This document shows, in pieces, positions 53,348-62,495 of a DNA stretch of 64,000 bases. The translations under genes and the position numbers were made by a program. Under the pieces are notes generated by a model. That model saw nothing but the letters and a program-made list of their open reading frames with translations. It searched no databases and was not told where the DNA came from. The stretch is taken from assembly GCF_000521215.1 (NCBI RefSeq), contig NZ_KI928919.1, positions 744,104-808,103 on the forward strand. Reading direction: 5' to 3'. The stretch is from Labrenzia sp. DG1229 (GTDB lineage Bacteria; Pseudomonadota; Alphaproteobacteria; Rhizobiales; Stappiaceae). Position 1 is the first letter of the stretch. Each line of letters starts with the position of its first letter.

Positions 53348-53974
53348 TCAGACGATTGTCGCCTGGGTCTTTTCCCTTACCTCGTCAAGCGACACATCCG
53401 AAGCAAGTTCGACAACCTTCAGGCCGCCTTCCGCAACATCGAAAACACCGAAATTGGTGATAATGCGATCAACGCACTTCACGCCGGTGAGCGGGAGCGT
53501 GCACTCCCGCAGAAGCTTCGGATCGCCAGCCTTTGACGTGTGATCCATGATCACGACGACGCGTTTCACACCCGCCACCAGATCCATGGCACCGCCCATG
53601 CCCTTGACCATCTTTCCCGGGATCATCCAGTTGGCGAGATCACCTGTCTCGGCCACTTCCATTGCACCCAGGATCGACAGGTCGATGTGACCGCCGCGGA
53701 TCATGCCGAAGCTGTCGGCGGACGAGAAATAACTGGTCTGCGGCAATTCGGTGATGGTCTGCTTGCCCGCATTGATCAGGTCCGCGTCAACTTCATCATC
53801 CGTCGGAAAAGGGCCCATGCCGAGCATTCCGTTTTCCGACTGAAGCGTGACGTGGACTCCTTCGGGAATGTAGTTTGAAACCAGCGTCGGAATGCCGATG
53901 CCAAGGTTCACATAAAAACCGTCTTCCAGCTCCTGCGCAGCGCGCTTTGCCATGTCATCACGTGTCCAGGCCAT
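53348..53974 (-). CDS. scoB: 3-oxoacid CoA-transferase, subunit B
   Basis: A 208-residue beta subunit of a class I CoA-transferase. The catalytic glutamate is in [14 protein letters not shown] (SENG motif). [39 protein letters not shown] is the typical glycine-rich region. With subunit A it moves CoA between succinyl-CoA or acetyl-CoA and acetoacetate (or other 3-oxo acids), linking ketone body and PHB breakdown with central metabolism. Its start lies 12 nt after the stop of subunit A. Confidence 0.93.
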   Translation of the reverse strand: MAWTRDDMAKRAAQELEDGFYVNLGIGIPTLVSNYIPEGVHVTLQSENGMLGMGPFPTDDEVDADLINAGKQTITELPQTSYFSSADSFGMIRGGHIDLSILGAMEVAETGDLANWMIPGKMVKGMGGAMDLVAGVKRVVVIMDHTSKAGDPKLLRECTLPLTGVKCVDRIITNFGVFDVAEGGLKVVELASDVSLDEVREKTQATIV

Positions 53975-53986
53975 GATGTATCCTCC

Positions 53987-54682
53987 TCAGGCTGCGCGCG
54001 TCGTGCGCTTTTCAATGCGTTTTTCATGGTCGCCGATGATGATGCGGTCGACGAAAATACCGGCTGTATGGATGTTGTCCGCGTCGAGTTCACCGATCTC
54101 GACCACTTCTTCCACTTCAACGATACAAACCTTGCCGGCCGTCGCCATCATCGGATTGAAGTTGCGGGCCGTCTTGCGGTAGATCAGGTTGCCTTCCTTG
54201 TCGGCTTTCCAGGCCTTGACCAGGGAAACGTCGGCCACGAGCCCGGTTTCCATGATGTAGGTCTCGCCATTGAAGTCCTTGTGCTCCTTGCCTTCGGCAA
54301 TCAGCGTTCCGACACCGGTCTTGGTGTAGAAGCCCGGTATGCCGGCGCCGCCTGCACGAATACGTTCCGCAAGCGTTCCCTGAGGGTTGAATTCAAGCTC
54401 CAGCTCGCCATTCAGATATTGCTTTTCGAAAGTCGCGTTTTCACCCACATAGGACGAAACCATCTTCTTGATCTGGCGCGTCTGCAAAAGAAGCCCAAGG
54501 CCAAAGTCATCAACGCCCGCATTGTTGGAAATTGCGGTGATGTCCCCGGCTCCGGAATCCCGGAGCGCAACGATCAGATTTTCCGGAATGCCGCAAAGAC
54601 CGAACCCACCGGCCATCACCGTCATGCCGTCAAAGGTCAGCCCGTCCAGGGCGGCCTTTGCGTCCGGATATATTTTGTTCAT
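53987..54682 (-). CDS. scoA: 3-oxoacid CoA-transferase, subunit A
   Basis: A 231-residue alpha subunit of the same class I CoA-transferase. [20 protein letters not shown] is the family signature at the CoA site, and [22 protein letters not shown] follows. It forms an operon with subunit B (12-nt gap). In a cell with two phasins, acetoacetate from PHB is a plausible substrate, but the pair could also be annotated AtoDA or PcaIJ-like. PcaI/PcaJ is less likely because no protocatechuate genes are adjacent. Confidence 0.93.
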   Translation of the reverse strand: MNKIYPDAKAALDGLTFDGMTVMAGGFGLCGIPENLIVALRDSGAGDITAISNNAGVDDFGLGLLLQTRQIKKMVSSYVGENATFEKQYLNGELELEFNPQGTLAERIRAGGAGIPGFYTKTGVGTLIAEGKEHKDFNGETYIMETGLVADVSLVKAWKADKEGNLIYRKTARNFNPMMATAGKVCIVEVEEVVEIGELDADNIHTAGIFVDRIIIGDHEKRIEKRTTRAA

Positions 54683-55007
54683 GTTTCACTCCCAGTTAAG
54701 ACCGCAAGGTGCGTTTTGCGCACATTCGCCGCTCGGTTCTTCCCGGTCAAGACTTCTTTGCCGCATTGCAGCGAAAAACCGGCAACACTGCCGTGAGCCG
54801 GTTCAGGGAGCGCTTTTAAGGGCTGCAGACCATGCGAGTCGCCGCATTGTCTGCTGCGATTTGGCACCGGCCACCCAGTCTGTTCCTGTCCCGGTGAAGT
54901 TTGAAGCCGAAGGCAAGGACGCTCTGACAGAAGTTCTTAGAAAGAGGCCTTCAACTCCTGCCAGCGTGTCACGCGACATGTCAGCCCGGTCTCCGGCGCC
55001 CTCTTGA
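54683..55007. other. Gene-free intergenic stretch
   Basis: The 325 nt upstream of scoA and downstream of the orphan gene at 55008 contain only short open frames without Shine-Dalgarno sites or family features. I see no strong hairpin or recognisable operator here; it should contain the scoA promoter. Confidence 0.5.
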
Positions 55008-56054
55008 TCAGAGAAGCGCCACGTTCTGCAGATACCGGTTCTTAAGTTTCGAGAAGTTCCTGTCCTCCGGGAAACAAACCGCCGATTCATCGCCGAACAA
55101 GAACTCGGACAGATACTTCATGACGGCGGCCCGATTATTTCTTTCCATGCCCAGTTCACGGAGCAGTTTAACGTACTCCGCAAATTTCGGCTGCGGCGCC
55201 CCTTTGCTTTTGACGAGTCCGAGCGTCATGTTCTTGAACTCCGGCTTGTATCCGAACAAAGACAGGCCGATCAATTCGCGGGCAAGCACTCTGGGTACGC
55301 GCCCATTGTTGTCCCAAAGCATGCCGAGATTTTCATAAAAGAACTGTTGCCAAACCTTTTTGTAGAACTCAGCACCTTTCATGTTGAAAAAGATTGTCGA
55401 CCGCAAGGCGTGGTCTTTGCTCAGTTTGTCGCGCGCGCACTGGGTTGCCGAGCCCTTCTTGAGCCTCGGGTTATGGCGAATGTGTCGATTCAACAAGTCA
55501 AGTGCACAATTCATACGCTGCAGTTTTTCCAGCTCTTCGCGAACCACGGGATCAGCCTTCCACTGGACAAACTCTTCGCAGTCTCTCCATAAATGGTGAT
55601 ATCCGTTTTCAAGAGCGATCTGAAACTGTTGACCCGCCGTCGCAGCGCCTACGATCAGCGCGTCGTTCAACAAAGGTGTCCAGTACTTTTCACTCAGAAT
55701 ACTTCCGACCTCGGTAACGGGGACAGATGGCACCGGTCTTTTTGTTCCCGCGGTTCTTAGCTGTCGTTCCGCGGTAACGTGATCTTCTGTGGCTTGATCT
55801 TGAATACCGTTGGCACCTGTTACGCCAAAATTGGCTATGAGTTCCTTGTTCAGTCGTATTCCCGTTCCGCCAAGCAGGACGAGCTTCAATGCGTTCCTGG
55901 ACGTGGCTTCGTAAAGATTATACGCCGCAGCCACAAAGTCCTCCATGACCCTGTCTTCATTCCAGGATGGGTCCCACTTCCCCACCCACTTGTTGTCTTT
56001 GCGGTAATGATTCCAAAGCGGGCGAATTTCCATCTCAAAAGCAGTGCGGTTCAT
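55008..56054 (-). CDS. Orphan protein of unknown function
   Basis: A 348-residue protein I do not recognise. It is mostly helical and soluble, with N-terminal MNRTAFEMEIRPLWNHYRKD, a Gly-rich VLLGGTGIRLNKELIANFG, an Ala/Gly-rich helix ALIVGAATAGQQF with ENGYHHLWRDCEEF after it, a basic cluster NRHIRHNPRLKKGS and a Cys pair CALDLLN/TQCARDK. No signal peptide is visible. GAGGAAG precedes the ATG. It stands alone between gene-free stretches. An effector, toxin or phage-like role is conceivable but not supported by any motif I can name. Confidence 0.8.
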   Translation of the reverse strand: MNRTAFEMEIRPLWNHYRKDNKWVGKWDPSWNEDRVMEDFVAAAYNLYEATSRNALKLVLLGGTGIRLNKELIANFGVTGANGIQDQATEDHVTAERQLRTAGTKRPVPSVPVTEVGSILSEKYWTPLLNDALIVGAATAGQQFQIALENGYHHLWRDCEEFVQWKADPVVREELEKLQRMNCALDLLNRHIRHNPRLKKGSATQCARDKLSKDHALRSTIFFNMKGAEFYKKVWQQFFYENLGMLWDNNGRVPRVLARELIGLSLFGYKPEFKNMTLGLVKSKGAPQPKFAEYVKLLRELGMERNNRAAVMKYLSEFLFGDESAVCFPEDRNFSKLKNRYLQNVALL

Positions 56055-56464
56055 GTCGGGTCTTCCTCTGGATTGTGATCAACATCGACCGCAAGGCATC
56101 TTTTCGTGCCTTTTTCCGCGGCGGCTGCGTTGTATTTCGGAAGGAAGGCCGGGGCTTCGAAGTGCCGGGCGTCACAAGCGTAGTACCGATCGGTATTTTT
56201 TTGGAAAGCGGCAAGGAACCGCAAACAGTTCTCCGTACCGGCGAGGCAGACCCTTTTTGTTGAGACGTGATTGGATAATGAACGGATCGTCGCGCATCCA
56301 GTTCGATCCGCAAAAGATCGGCGTGATCCACGTTTTCACGCGTTTTTGGAAGTTGTTTATGGTTTGTAAAGTCTTAAAGCGAAGAATTGAGGTGTGTCAG
56401 TCAAGGGATCGAAGCAAATCCGAATGGCTGTGTTCAGACAACTGCTTGAAAGAAGCCGCGCGCC
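56055..56464. other. Gene-free intergenic stretch
   Basis: About 410 nt between the orphan gene and the DUF6460-like gene. Open frames here are short or lack start signals, and no terminator or RNA gene is clear. It contains the presumed promoter of the orphan gene. Confidence 0.45.
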
Positions 56465-56710
56465 GTGTACCCGTTCTGGTCAACATTTTTCAGGATCGCA
56501 GCGTTTTCCCTGCTCGTTGGCGCCGGGTTGTCCTTTGTCGACATTTCTGCGGAAGACATACTGGGAACTGTAGGCCTCAGTCCGCTGCAGCTTTGGATCT
56601 ACATGCTCGAATTCCGCGATTGGGCAATCCCGAACATGATCCTGGGCGCCTTCATCGTGGTTCCGGTCTGGCTGTTCATTTACCTGATCCGACCGCCGCG
56701 GGCCGGCTGA
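56465..56710 (+). CDS. DUF6460-like small membrane protein
   Basis: An 81-residue protein with two hydrophobic segments (about residues 8-28 and 55-77) ending in LIRPPRAG. FFRIAAFSLLVGAGLSFVDI and IPNMILGAFIVVPVWLFIYL look like the small alphaproteobacterial membrane family DUF6460. It starts at GTG 56465 with AAAGAAG upstream, which is moderately good. It is convergent with the potI gene, 9 nt apart. Confidence 0.75.
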   Translation: MYPFWSTFFRIAAFSLLVGAGLSFVDISAEDILGTVGLSPLQLWIYMLEFRDWAIPNMILGAFIVVPVWLFIYLIRPPRAG

Positions 56711-56718
56711 CACAATCT

Positions 56719-57543
56719 TCAGCCATCGGCACCGAAGGCCGCCCGCTCGTCGCGCTCCCGCTGCACCTGTTGTCGCTTGGTCACCAGTGAGGCCGCAATG
56801 ACACAGATCGTCACCAGGCCGACCAGAATCGTGCAGACCGCATTGATTTCCGGTGTCACACCCAGCCGCACCTGCGAATAGATTTTCATCGGCAGGGTCG
56901 TCGCGCCCGGACCTGTGGTGAAGCTGGCGATGACCAGATCATCCAGGGACAGGGTAAAGGCCAGCATCCAGCCGGCAATGACGCCGGGCAGGATGATCGG
57001 AAGCGTGATCAGGAAGAAGGTCTTGACGGGAGGGCACCCAAGATCTTCGGCGGCTTCCTCGATGGATTTGTCAAACCCGACCAGACGGGACTGAACGACA
57101 ACCGCCACATAGCACATCGCGAAAGTCGTGTGTGCCAGCATCACGGTCCAGAAGCCGCGGGCCGTGCCCATTGCAACGAACAGCAACAACAAGGACAGGC
57201 CGAGGATTACTTCCGGCATGACGAGCGGCGCAAAAATCATTCCGGAAAACAGCGAGCGCCCCATGAACCGGCCGGAGCGCACCAATATCAGTGCTGCCAG
57301 CGTCCCGAGCACGGTCGCGATGGTTGCCGACGCAAAGGCAACGCGCAACGTCACCCAGGCCGCGTCGAGCAATTGTTCGTTCTGAAGCAGGGATGCGTAC
57401 CACTTGGTCGAAAAGCCACCCCAGACAGTGACCAGCCTGCTTTCATTGAAGGAGTAGATCACCAGGAGGACGATAGGCAGGTAGAGGAACGAAAAGCCCA
57501 GAACCAGCGAGGTGATGTTGAACCAGGTCGGACCGCGGGTCAT
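56719..57543 (-). CDS. potI: Putrescine ABC transporter permease
   Basis: A 274-residue inner-membrane permease (PotI/PotC type) with six helices. The cytoplasmic EAA loop is in EEAAEDLGCPPVKTFFLITLPIILPG. SLDDLVIASFTTGPGATTLPMKIYS is the family C-terminal signature. ATG overlaps the stop of potH (ATGA), so it is translationally coupled. It completes the potFGHI putrescine uptake operon. Confidence 0.93.
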   Translation of the reverse strand: MTRGPTWFNITSLVLGFSFLYLPIVLLVIYSFNESRLVTVWGGFSTKWYASLLQNEQLLDAAWVTLRVAFASATIATVLGTLAALILVRSGRFMGRSLFSGMIFAPLVMPEVILGLSLLLLFVAMGTARGFWTVMLAHTTFAMCYVAVVVQSRLVGFDKSIEEAAEDLGCPPVKTFFLITLPIILPGVIAGWMLAFTLSLDDLVIASFTTGPGATTLPMKIYSQVRLGVTPEINAVCTILVGLVTICVIAASLVTKRQQVQRERDERAAFGADG

Positions 57544-58466
57544 CCTTCTTTCTCCGACATTTTCTGTTGCTGGTTCTGGAAGAGCACGATCGGGATCACG
57601 AGTATCATGAGCAGGATCACCGCGACGGCCGAGGAAACAGGCCAATCCCGGTTGTTGAAGAACTCCACCCAGAGGGTCTTGCCGATCATCAGTGTGTTGG
57701 AGCCACCGAGGAGATCGGGAATGACGAATTCCCCGACCGCCGGAATGAAAACCAGAAAACACCCGGCGATCACACCGGGAAGCGACAAGGGTACGGTAAT
57801 CTTCCAGAACGCTTTCCAGGGCGGACAGCCGAGGTCTTCCGCTGCTTCCAGCAGACTTCCATCCAGCCTCTCAAGACTGGCATAAAGTGGCAGGACCAGG
57901 AATGGCAGATAAGAATAGACGATGCCGATATAGACCGCGATGTTGGTATTGAGGATCACCAACGGCTCATCGATGAGGCCCAGCATCATCAGAAACTGGT
58001 TCAGCAGTCCTTCGTTTTTCAATATGCCGATCCAGGCGTAGACCCGGATCAGAAAACTCGTCCAGAAAGGCAGAATGACCAGCATCAACAATGTTGGACG
58101 CCACGCCTGAGGACTGCGCGCCATGCCATAGGCGATCGGGTAGCCGATCAGAAGCGTAAACAGCGTCGAAATCGCCGCAATGACAACCGACGAAACATAC
58201 GATTTCCAATAGAGCGCGTCTTCCGTCAGCCAGATGTAATTCTCGAACGAAAACTCGCGGAAGGCTTCCACGAGTCCCTGCCAGCCTTCCGCCAGATCGA
58301 TTGCCGGCGTGTAAGGCGGAATTGAAACCGCGATCTGTGAAAGTGAAATCTTGAAAACGATCAGAAACGGCGCAAGAAAAAACACCAGCAGCCATAGATA
58401 GGGCATCGCAATCAGCAACTTGCCCCCGATGGTCCTTTTCGCAGGAGTGGCAATCTGTTCGCTCAT
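57540..58466 (-). CDS. potH: Putrescine ABC transporter permease
   Basis: A 308-residue PotH/PotB-type permease with six helices. The EAA loop is in LLEAAEDLGCPPWKAFWKITVPLSLPG, and FIPAVGEFVIPDLLGGSNTLMIGK is the typical following segment. It lies 5 nt after the potG stop and overlaps potI. Confidence 0.94.
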   Translation of the reverse strand: MSEQIATPAKRTIGGKLLIAMPYLWLLVFFLAPFLIVFKISLSQIAVSIPPYTPAIDLAEGWQGLVEAFREFSFENYIWLTEDALYWKSYVSSVVIAAISTLFTLLIGYPIAYGMARSPQAWRPTLLMLVILPFWTSFLIRVYAWIGILKNEGLLNQFLMMLGLIDEPLVILNTNIAVYIGIVYSYLPFLVLPLYASLERLDGSLLEAAEDLGCPPWKAFWKITVPLSLPGVIAGCFLVFIPAVGEFVIPDLLGGSNTLMIGKTLWVEFFNNRDWPVSSAVAVILLMILVIPIVLFQNQQQKMSEKEG

Positions 58467-58471
58467 CCCGC

Positions 58472-59629
58472 TTACCCTTTCAAGATGACGCCGGCATCCC
58501 GGTTAAAGGAAAGCACGACCTCGTCGTCCCACGTAATCGGGTTTTCGACCATGCGGGAGATGTTGGCAAAGGTGGCACGGATGGTGTCATGATCATCTTC
58601 GCCGACCTTGGAGTGAATGCAGGAGACGTCGCCAAGATAGGCAATGTCCCAGACCAGACCGTCAATCTGGTTGACCTGACCCTCCTCGCGGCGGCCCTGG
58701 GCAATTCGAACCTTTTCGGGGCGAATAGCATACCAGACAGTTTCGCCCAGACCGGCTTCCGTCTCTTGGTCACTATCGATGACAAATCCGTCGACAACGG
58801 ATACCAGACGTGTCCCGGCATCCGATTTTCCGGTCACCTTGGCCTCAATCAGATTTACGTCGCCTATGAAGTCGGCCACGAATTTTGAATTCGGCGCTTC
58901 ATAGATCTCCGCAGGGGTCGCAACCTGGACCAGTTCGCCCTTGTCCATCACGGCAATGCGATCTGCAACCGTCATTGCCTCCTCCTGATCGTGGGTCACG
59001 ATGAGGAAGGTCATTTCGAGTTCTTCCTGCAGGTTCATCAGTTCGAACTGGGTTTCCTCGCGCAACTTACGATCCAGGGCACCCAGCGGTTCGTCGAGCA
59101 GCAGAACCTTGGGACGCTTTGCAAGCGAGCGCGCAAGCGCGACACGCTGGCGCTGGCCGCCGGAAAGCTGATGTGGCTTGCGTTGGGCAAATTGCTCAAG
59201 CTTCGTAAGGCGCAGCATTTCCGATACGCGCGCTTCGATTTCCCGCGCCGGCATGCTGTCCTGTTTCAGTCCGAAGGCAATATTCTTCTCCACGTTCATA
59301 TGCGGGAACAGCGCATAGGACTGAAACATCATGTTGGATGGTCGCCGGTAAGGAGGGATACCCGCAAGGTCCTGCCCATCCAGGAAAATCTGTCCGGATG
59401 TCGGTGTCTCAAACCCTGCGAGCATACGCATCAGGGTCGTCTTGCCGCAACCCGAGCCGCCGAGAAGCGCAAAAAACTCTTTCTCGTAGATCTTGAGGGA
59501 CAGGTTCCTGACCGCGACGAATTCACCGAATTTCTTGGTGACGCCGCGAAACTCGATAAAGGGCGGATGGTCGGAATTTTCCCAGGGAACAAATTCCCGA
59601 CGCACCGGACCAATGGATTTTTTTGCCAA
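58472..59629 (-). CDS. potG: Putrescine ABC transporter ATP-binding protein
   Basis: A 385-residue ATPase. The ABC domain has Walker A GGSGCGKTTL, signature LSGGQRQRVALARSL, Walker B LLLDEPLGALD and the H-loop THDQEEAM. The C-terminal TOBE regulatory domain (about 285-380) contains WYAIRPEKVRI. There is no nearby ATG; the TTG at 59629 sits behind GGTGGGGG and gives the usual N-terminus. It energises the PotHI channel. Confidence 0.93.
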   Translation of the reverse strand: MAKKSIGPVRREFVPWENSDHPPFIEFRGVTKKFGEFVAVRNLSLKIYEKEFFALLGGSGCGKTTLMRMLAGFETPTSGQIFLDGQDLAGIPPYRRPSNMMFQSYALFPHMNVEKNIAFGLKQDSMPAREIEARVSEMLRLTKLEQFAQRKPHQLSGGQRQRVALARSLAKRPKVLLLDEPLGALDRKLREETQFELMNLQEELEMTFLIVTHDQEEAMTVADRIAVMDKGELVQVATPAEIYEAPNSKFVADFIGDVNLIEAKVTGKSDAGTRLVSVVDGFVIDSDQETEAGLGETVWYAIRPEKVRIAQGRREEGQVNQIDGLVWDIAYLGDVSCIHSKVGEDDHDTIRATFANISRMVENPITWDDEVVLSFNRDAGVILKG

Positions 59630-59665
59630 GACAGCCCCCACCCAAAAACGACTGGATAATATGGA

Positions 59666-59698
59666 ACCGCCGGGTGCCATGATTTGGCACCCGGCGGT
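59666..59698 (-). terminator. Intercistronic hairpin potF-potG
   Basis: A perfect 13-bp stem (59666-59678 with 59686-59698) with a 7-nt loop lies in the potF-potG gap and has no clear T tract on the minus strand. It probably stabilises potF mRNA or lowers potGHI expression. Confidence 0.65.
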
Positions 59699-59708
59699 GT
59701 TTACAAGC

Positions 59709-60800
59709 CTACTGACCGGTCTTTATCTTGGTCCATTCCCGCGTCCGCGTCCGCATTGTCTTGGGCGGCTTGGTTGTTGTTATGAACAGGTTGTTTACGG
59801 TTTTCTCATCCGGGTAGACTGCCGGGTCTTCGAGAACTTCCTTGTCCACGAACTCGTGGCTCGCCTTGTTTCCATTTGCGTAGAAGACATAGTTTGTCGC
59901 CTTGGCAATCACGTCCGGTCTCATGATGTAGTTGATAAACTCATGAGCTTCTTCGACATGCGGCGCATCGACCGGGATGGCCATGTTGTCGAACCACATC
60001 ATGGCCCCTTCCTTCGGAATGACGTATTCGACGGTCACACCGTTGTCGGCCTCCGCAGCGCGGTCACGCGCTATCAACACATCACCAGACCATCCAACTG
60101 CCAGGCATATGTCTCCATTTGCCAGTGCGTTGATGTATTCGGAAGAATGGAACTTTCTGACATAGGGGCGCACCGACATCAGCAGTTCCGTCGCTTTTTT
60201 GAAGTCGGCCGGATCATTGGTGTCGGGATCAAGACCGAGGTAGTTCAATGCGGGTGGAAACATTTCATCCGGGGTATCGAGCATATAGATACCGCAATCG
60301 GCGAACTTCGACGCAATTTCAGGATCAAAGACCATATCCCAGCTGTCCAGAGGCGCATCGGGCATGATCTCCTTGATCTTGTCGACATTGTATCCGAAGC
60401 CGGTTGTCCCCCACATGTAGTTTATGGCGTGTTCATTTCCCGGGTCGAATTTCACGACGCGCGCCATTATCTCGGGCCAGAGGTTTTTGAGGTTGGACAG
60501 TTTGTCCTTGTCCAGCTTCTGAAATGCGCCGGCCTGTATCTGTCTTCCCAGGAAAGTACCCGTCGGGACGACAACGTCATAACCCGTGCCACCGGCAAGA
60601 AGCTTCGTCTCCAGAACCTCGTTACTGTCAAAGACGTCGTAAACGACCTTGATGCCGGTTTCCTTGGTAAAATCCTCCAGGATCGATTCATCGATGTAAT
60701 CGGACCAATTGTACACGTTCACGGTCCGGTCCTGAGCATAGGCAACGCTACTCAGCAGGCTGAGAGCTGCGACCCCGGTCAACAATGTCTTAACAGTCAT
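59709..60800 (-). CDS. potF: Putrescine-binding periplasmic protein
   Basis: A 363-residue precursor. The signal peptide of about 23 residues ends in SVAYAQDR. The mature part matches PotF/PotD: VNVYNWSDYIDESILEDFTKETG, DVVVPTGTFLGRQIQAGAFQKLD and LAVGWSGDVLIARDRA, where the latter carries polyamine-site aromatic and acidic residues. ATG 60800 follows AAGGGGAG, a strong Shine-Dalgarno; the open frame extends to 60956. It lies in an operon puuA-potFGHI. Confidence 0.94.
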   Translation of the reverse strand: MTVKTLLTGVAALSLLSSVAYAQDRTVNVYNWSDYIDESILEDFTKETGIKVVYDVFDSNEVLETKLLAGGTGYDVVVPTGTFLGRQIQAGAFQKLDKDKLSNLKNLWPEIMARVVKFDPGNEHAINYMWGTTGFGYNVDKIKEIMPDAPLDSWDMVFDPEIASKFADCGIYMLDTPDEMFPPALNYLGLDPDTNDPADFKKATELLMSVRPYVRKFHSSEYINALANGDICLAVGWSGDVLIARDRAAEADNGVTVEYVIPKEGAMMWFDNMAIPVDAPHVEEAHEFINYIMRPDVIAKATNYVFYANGNKASHEFVDKEVLEDPAVYPDEKTVNNLFITTTKPPKTMRTRTREWTKIKTGQ

Positions 60801-60952
60801 TCTGAACTCCCCTTCAGAAGTTTGATGGTGGCCGTTTTCGGCCTTGTTCCTGATTTTAATCGGACAATCCCTGTCGGTCTTGTCCTCTGGTCTTCCAAAC
60901 ATTGGCGAGGCGCCAGATGTTTGTCCAGCGCCGATTTTGGGCAGTGAGCGCG

Positions 60953-62341
60953 TCAAAGATAGGTCTGACGCTCCAGGGAGGAAATCTCCCGCCCAAATTC
61001 GTTCAATTCCTCCCGTTTGATCTCGGTCAGCACCTTGTGCATTTCCGGACCCACTGCCTTTTTCATCAGCTTTGATGCCTCAAAAGCGTCGATGGCTTCG
61101 TCCATCCACGGCGTCAGCCGTTTCTTTCGTTTCTCATAGGCATTTCCCGTGACCGGTGCCGGCGGTTCCTTCTTTTGCACGAGGCCTTCCAGCATTCCGG
61201 CCAGGATCCCGGTCAGCACCAGATACGGGTTCGCATCCGCCCCCGCGATCCGGTGCTCAACACGCGCGGCCTCCGGGCTCGAGGCCGGAACACGCAGTGC
61301 GACGGAACGGTTGTCATAGCCCCAGCAGATCGAGGCCGGGGCATAGGAACCCGGCTGCATGCGGCGGAACCCGTTGAAGGTGGAGATGAACAGAAGCAAC
61401 GCTTCCGGCATGGTCTTCATCAGGCCGTTGATGGCATAACCAAGACGCTCCGGTCCCTTGTCCGGATCCGCGAAAAGGTTGCCCTGTTCATCCTCCATGG
61501 AAACATGCACATGCATGCCATTTCCCGGCCATTCCACGAATGGCTTGGCCATGAATGATGCCTTGAGTTCGTGCTTGCGTGCCACGCCGGCAACCAGGCG
61601 TTTGAGCAAAACGACGTCATCGGCGGCCAAAAGCGGGTTTTGCCGGTGATGCAGATTCAGCTCGAACTGGCCGGGTGCGGCCTCCGAGACCGCTGCGTCC
61701 GCCGGAATTCCCTGGGCCTCGCAGGCCTTGCGAAGATCGTCGACGACCGGCAGAAGCGCTTCCAGATCCGACAGGGCGTACATGTTCTGCCGCGCCGGAC
61801 CCAGATGCGTCGCGAACAGCGGCTTGGGCTGTTCGGTCCAATCTCCTTCGCTTTCCTCAAACAGGTAGAATTCGAGTTCGAAGGCACAGGTCGCGGTCAC
61901 GCCGAATTCAGACTTCAGCCGTTCTACCATGTTTTCCAGAACGTGGCGCGGATCGGCCGGGAACGGTTGTCCGTCGCGGTCGTACATCGACAGGAGGACC
62001 TGCGCCGTCTTGCGCTCCGTCCAAGGCACCAGTTTAAGGGATTCCGGGATCGGCCAGCAGACGCCGTCCTTGTCGCCGGTCTCCAGGTGCATCCCGGTCG
62101 ATTCCACTTCCCGCCCCCAGACATCGAGACCGAACAGCGAATAGGGGAAGGCAACGCCCTGTTCGAAAACCTTTTTCAGTGCCTTGCCCGGCAACCACTT
62201 GCCGCGGAGCACACCGTTGGTGTCGGGCAGGACCACTTCAAGAGTATCGAGATCGGGATGCGTTTCAAGAAACGCTTCAAAATCCACCTTCCATCCGGGT
62301 TCAGCCGGATGTTCCAGAATCTGGTGGGGAAGTTCGTTCAT
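60953..62341 (-). CDS. puuA: Gamma-glutamylputrescine synthetase-like glutamine synthetase
   Basis: A 462-residue glutamine-synthetase superfamily enzyme. The C-terminal catalytic domain shows AAPGQFELNLHH with metal Glu residues, GNGMHVHVSMEDEQGN and the RVEHRIAGADANPYLVLTGILAGMLEG segment with conserved Arg. It most likely ligates glutamate to putrescine (PuuA) because it is followed by potFGHI. The start at 62341 has GCAGGGG upstream; the open frame reaches 62431. Divergent from a GntR regulator. Confidence 0.9.
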   Translation of the reverse strand: MNELPHQILEHPAEPGWKVDFEAFLETHPDLDTLEVVLPDTNGVLRGKWLPGKALKKVFEQGVAFPYSLFGLDVWGREVESTGMHLETGDKDGVCWPIPESLKLVPWTERKTAQVLLSMYDRDGQPFPADPRHVLENMVERLKSEFGVTATCAFELEFYLFEESEGDWTEQPKPLFATHLGPARQNMYALSDLEALLPVVDDLRKACEAQGIPADAAVSEAAPGQFELNLHHRQNPLLAADDVVLLKRLVAGVARKHELKASFMAKPFVEWPGNGMHVHVSMEDEQGNLFADPDKGPERLGYAINGLMKTMPEALLLFISTFNGFRRMQPGSYAPASICWGYDNRSVALRVPASSPEAARVEHRIAGADANPYLVLTGILAGMLEGLVQKKEPPAPVTGNAYEKRKKRLTPWMDEAIDAFEASKLMKKAVGPEMHKVLTEIKREELNEFGREISSLERQTYL

Positions 62342-62439
62342 TAAACCCCTGCTTTCAGACCGAGTTGCCCGGACAGATACGACCTGCGGGCTCTCAGCTT
62401 TCGTTTGCTTCATTTCCAAAAATGTGATCACTTTCGTAA

Positions 62440-62450
62440 TTGTCTGTCAA
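62440..62450. promoter_or_regulatory. Candidate GntR operator of puuA-pot operon
   Basis: TTGTCTGTCAA is an 11-bp dyad with one mismatch in the divergent region between puuA and the GntR gene. FCD-type GntR regulators bind short dyads of the T-x-G-T-N3-A-C-x-A type, and this is close but not exact. Confidence 0.35.
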
Positions 62451-62495
62451 GGCAGATCACGCAAATTGAATAAATGTAATGATTGGGAGACCGCG

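Noticed and set aside
56035-56331. A 98-codon minus-strand frame upstream of the orphan gene
   Set aside because: It overlaps the orphan start and lacks a Shine-Dalgarno; the translation looks like non-coding sequence.
59493-60947. A 484-codon plus-strand frame opposite potG/potF
   Set aside because: It crosses two well-supported minus-strand genes, and its composition is that of an antisense frame.
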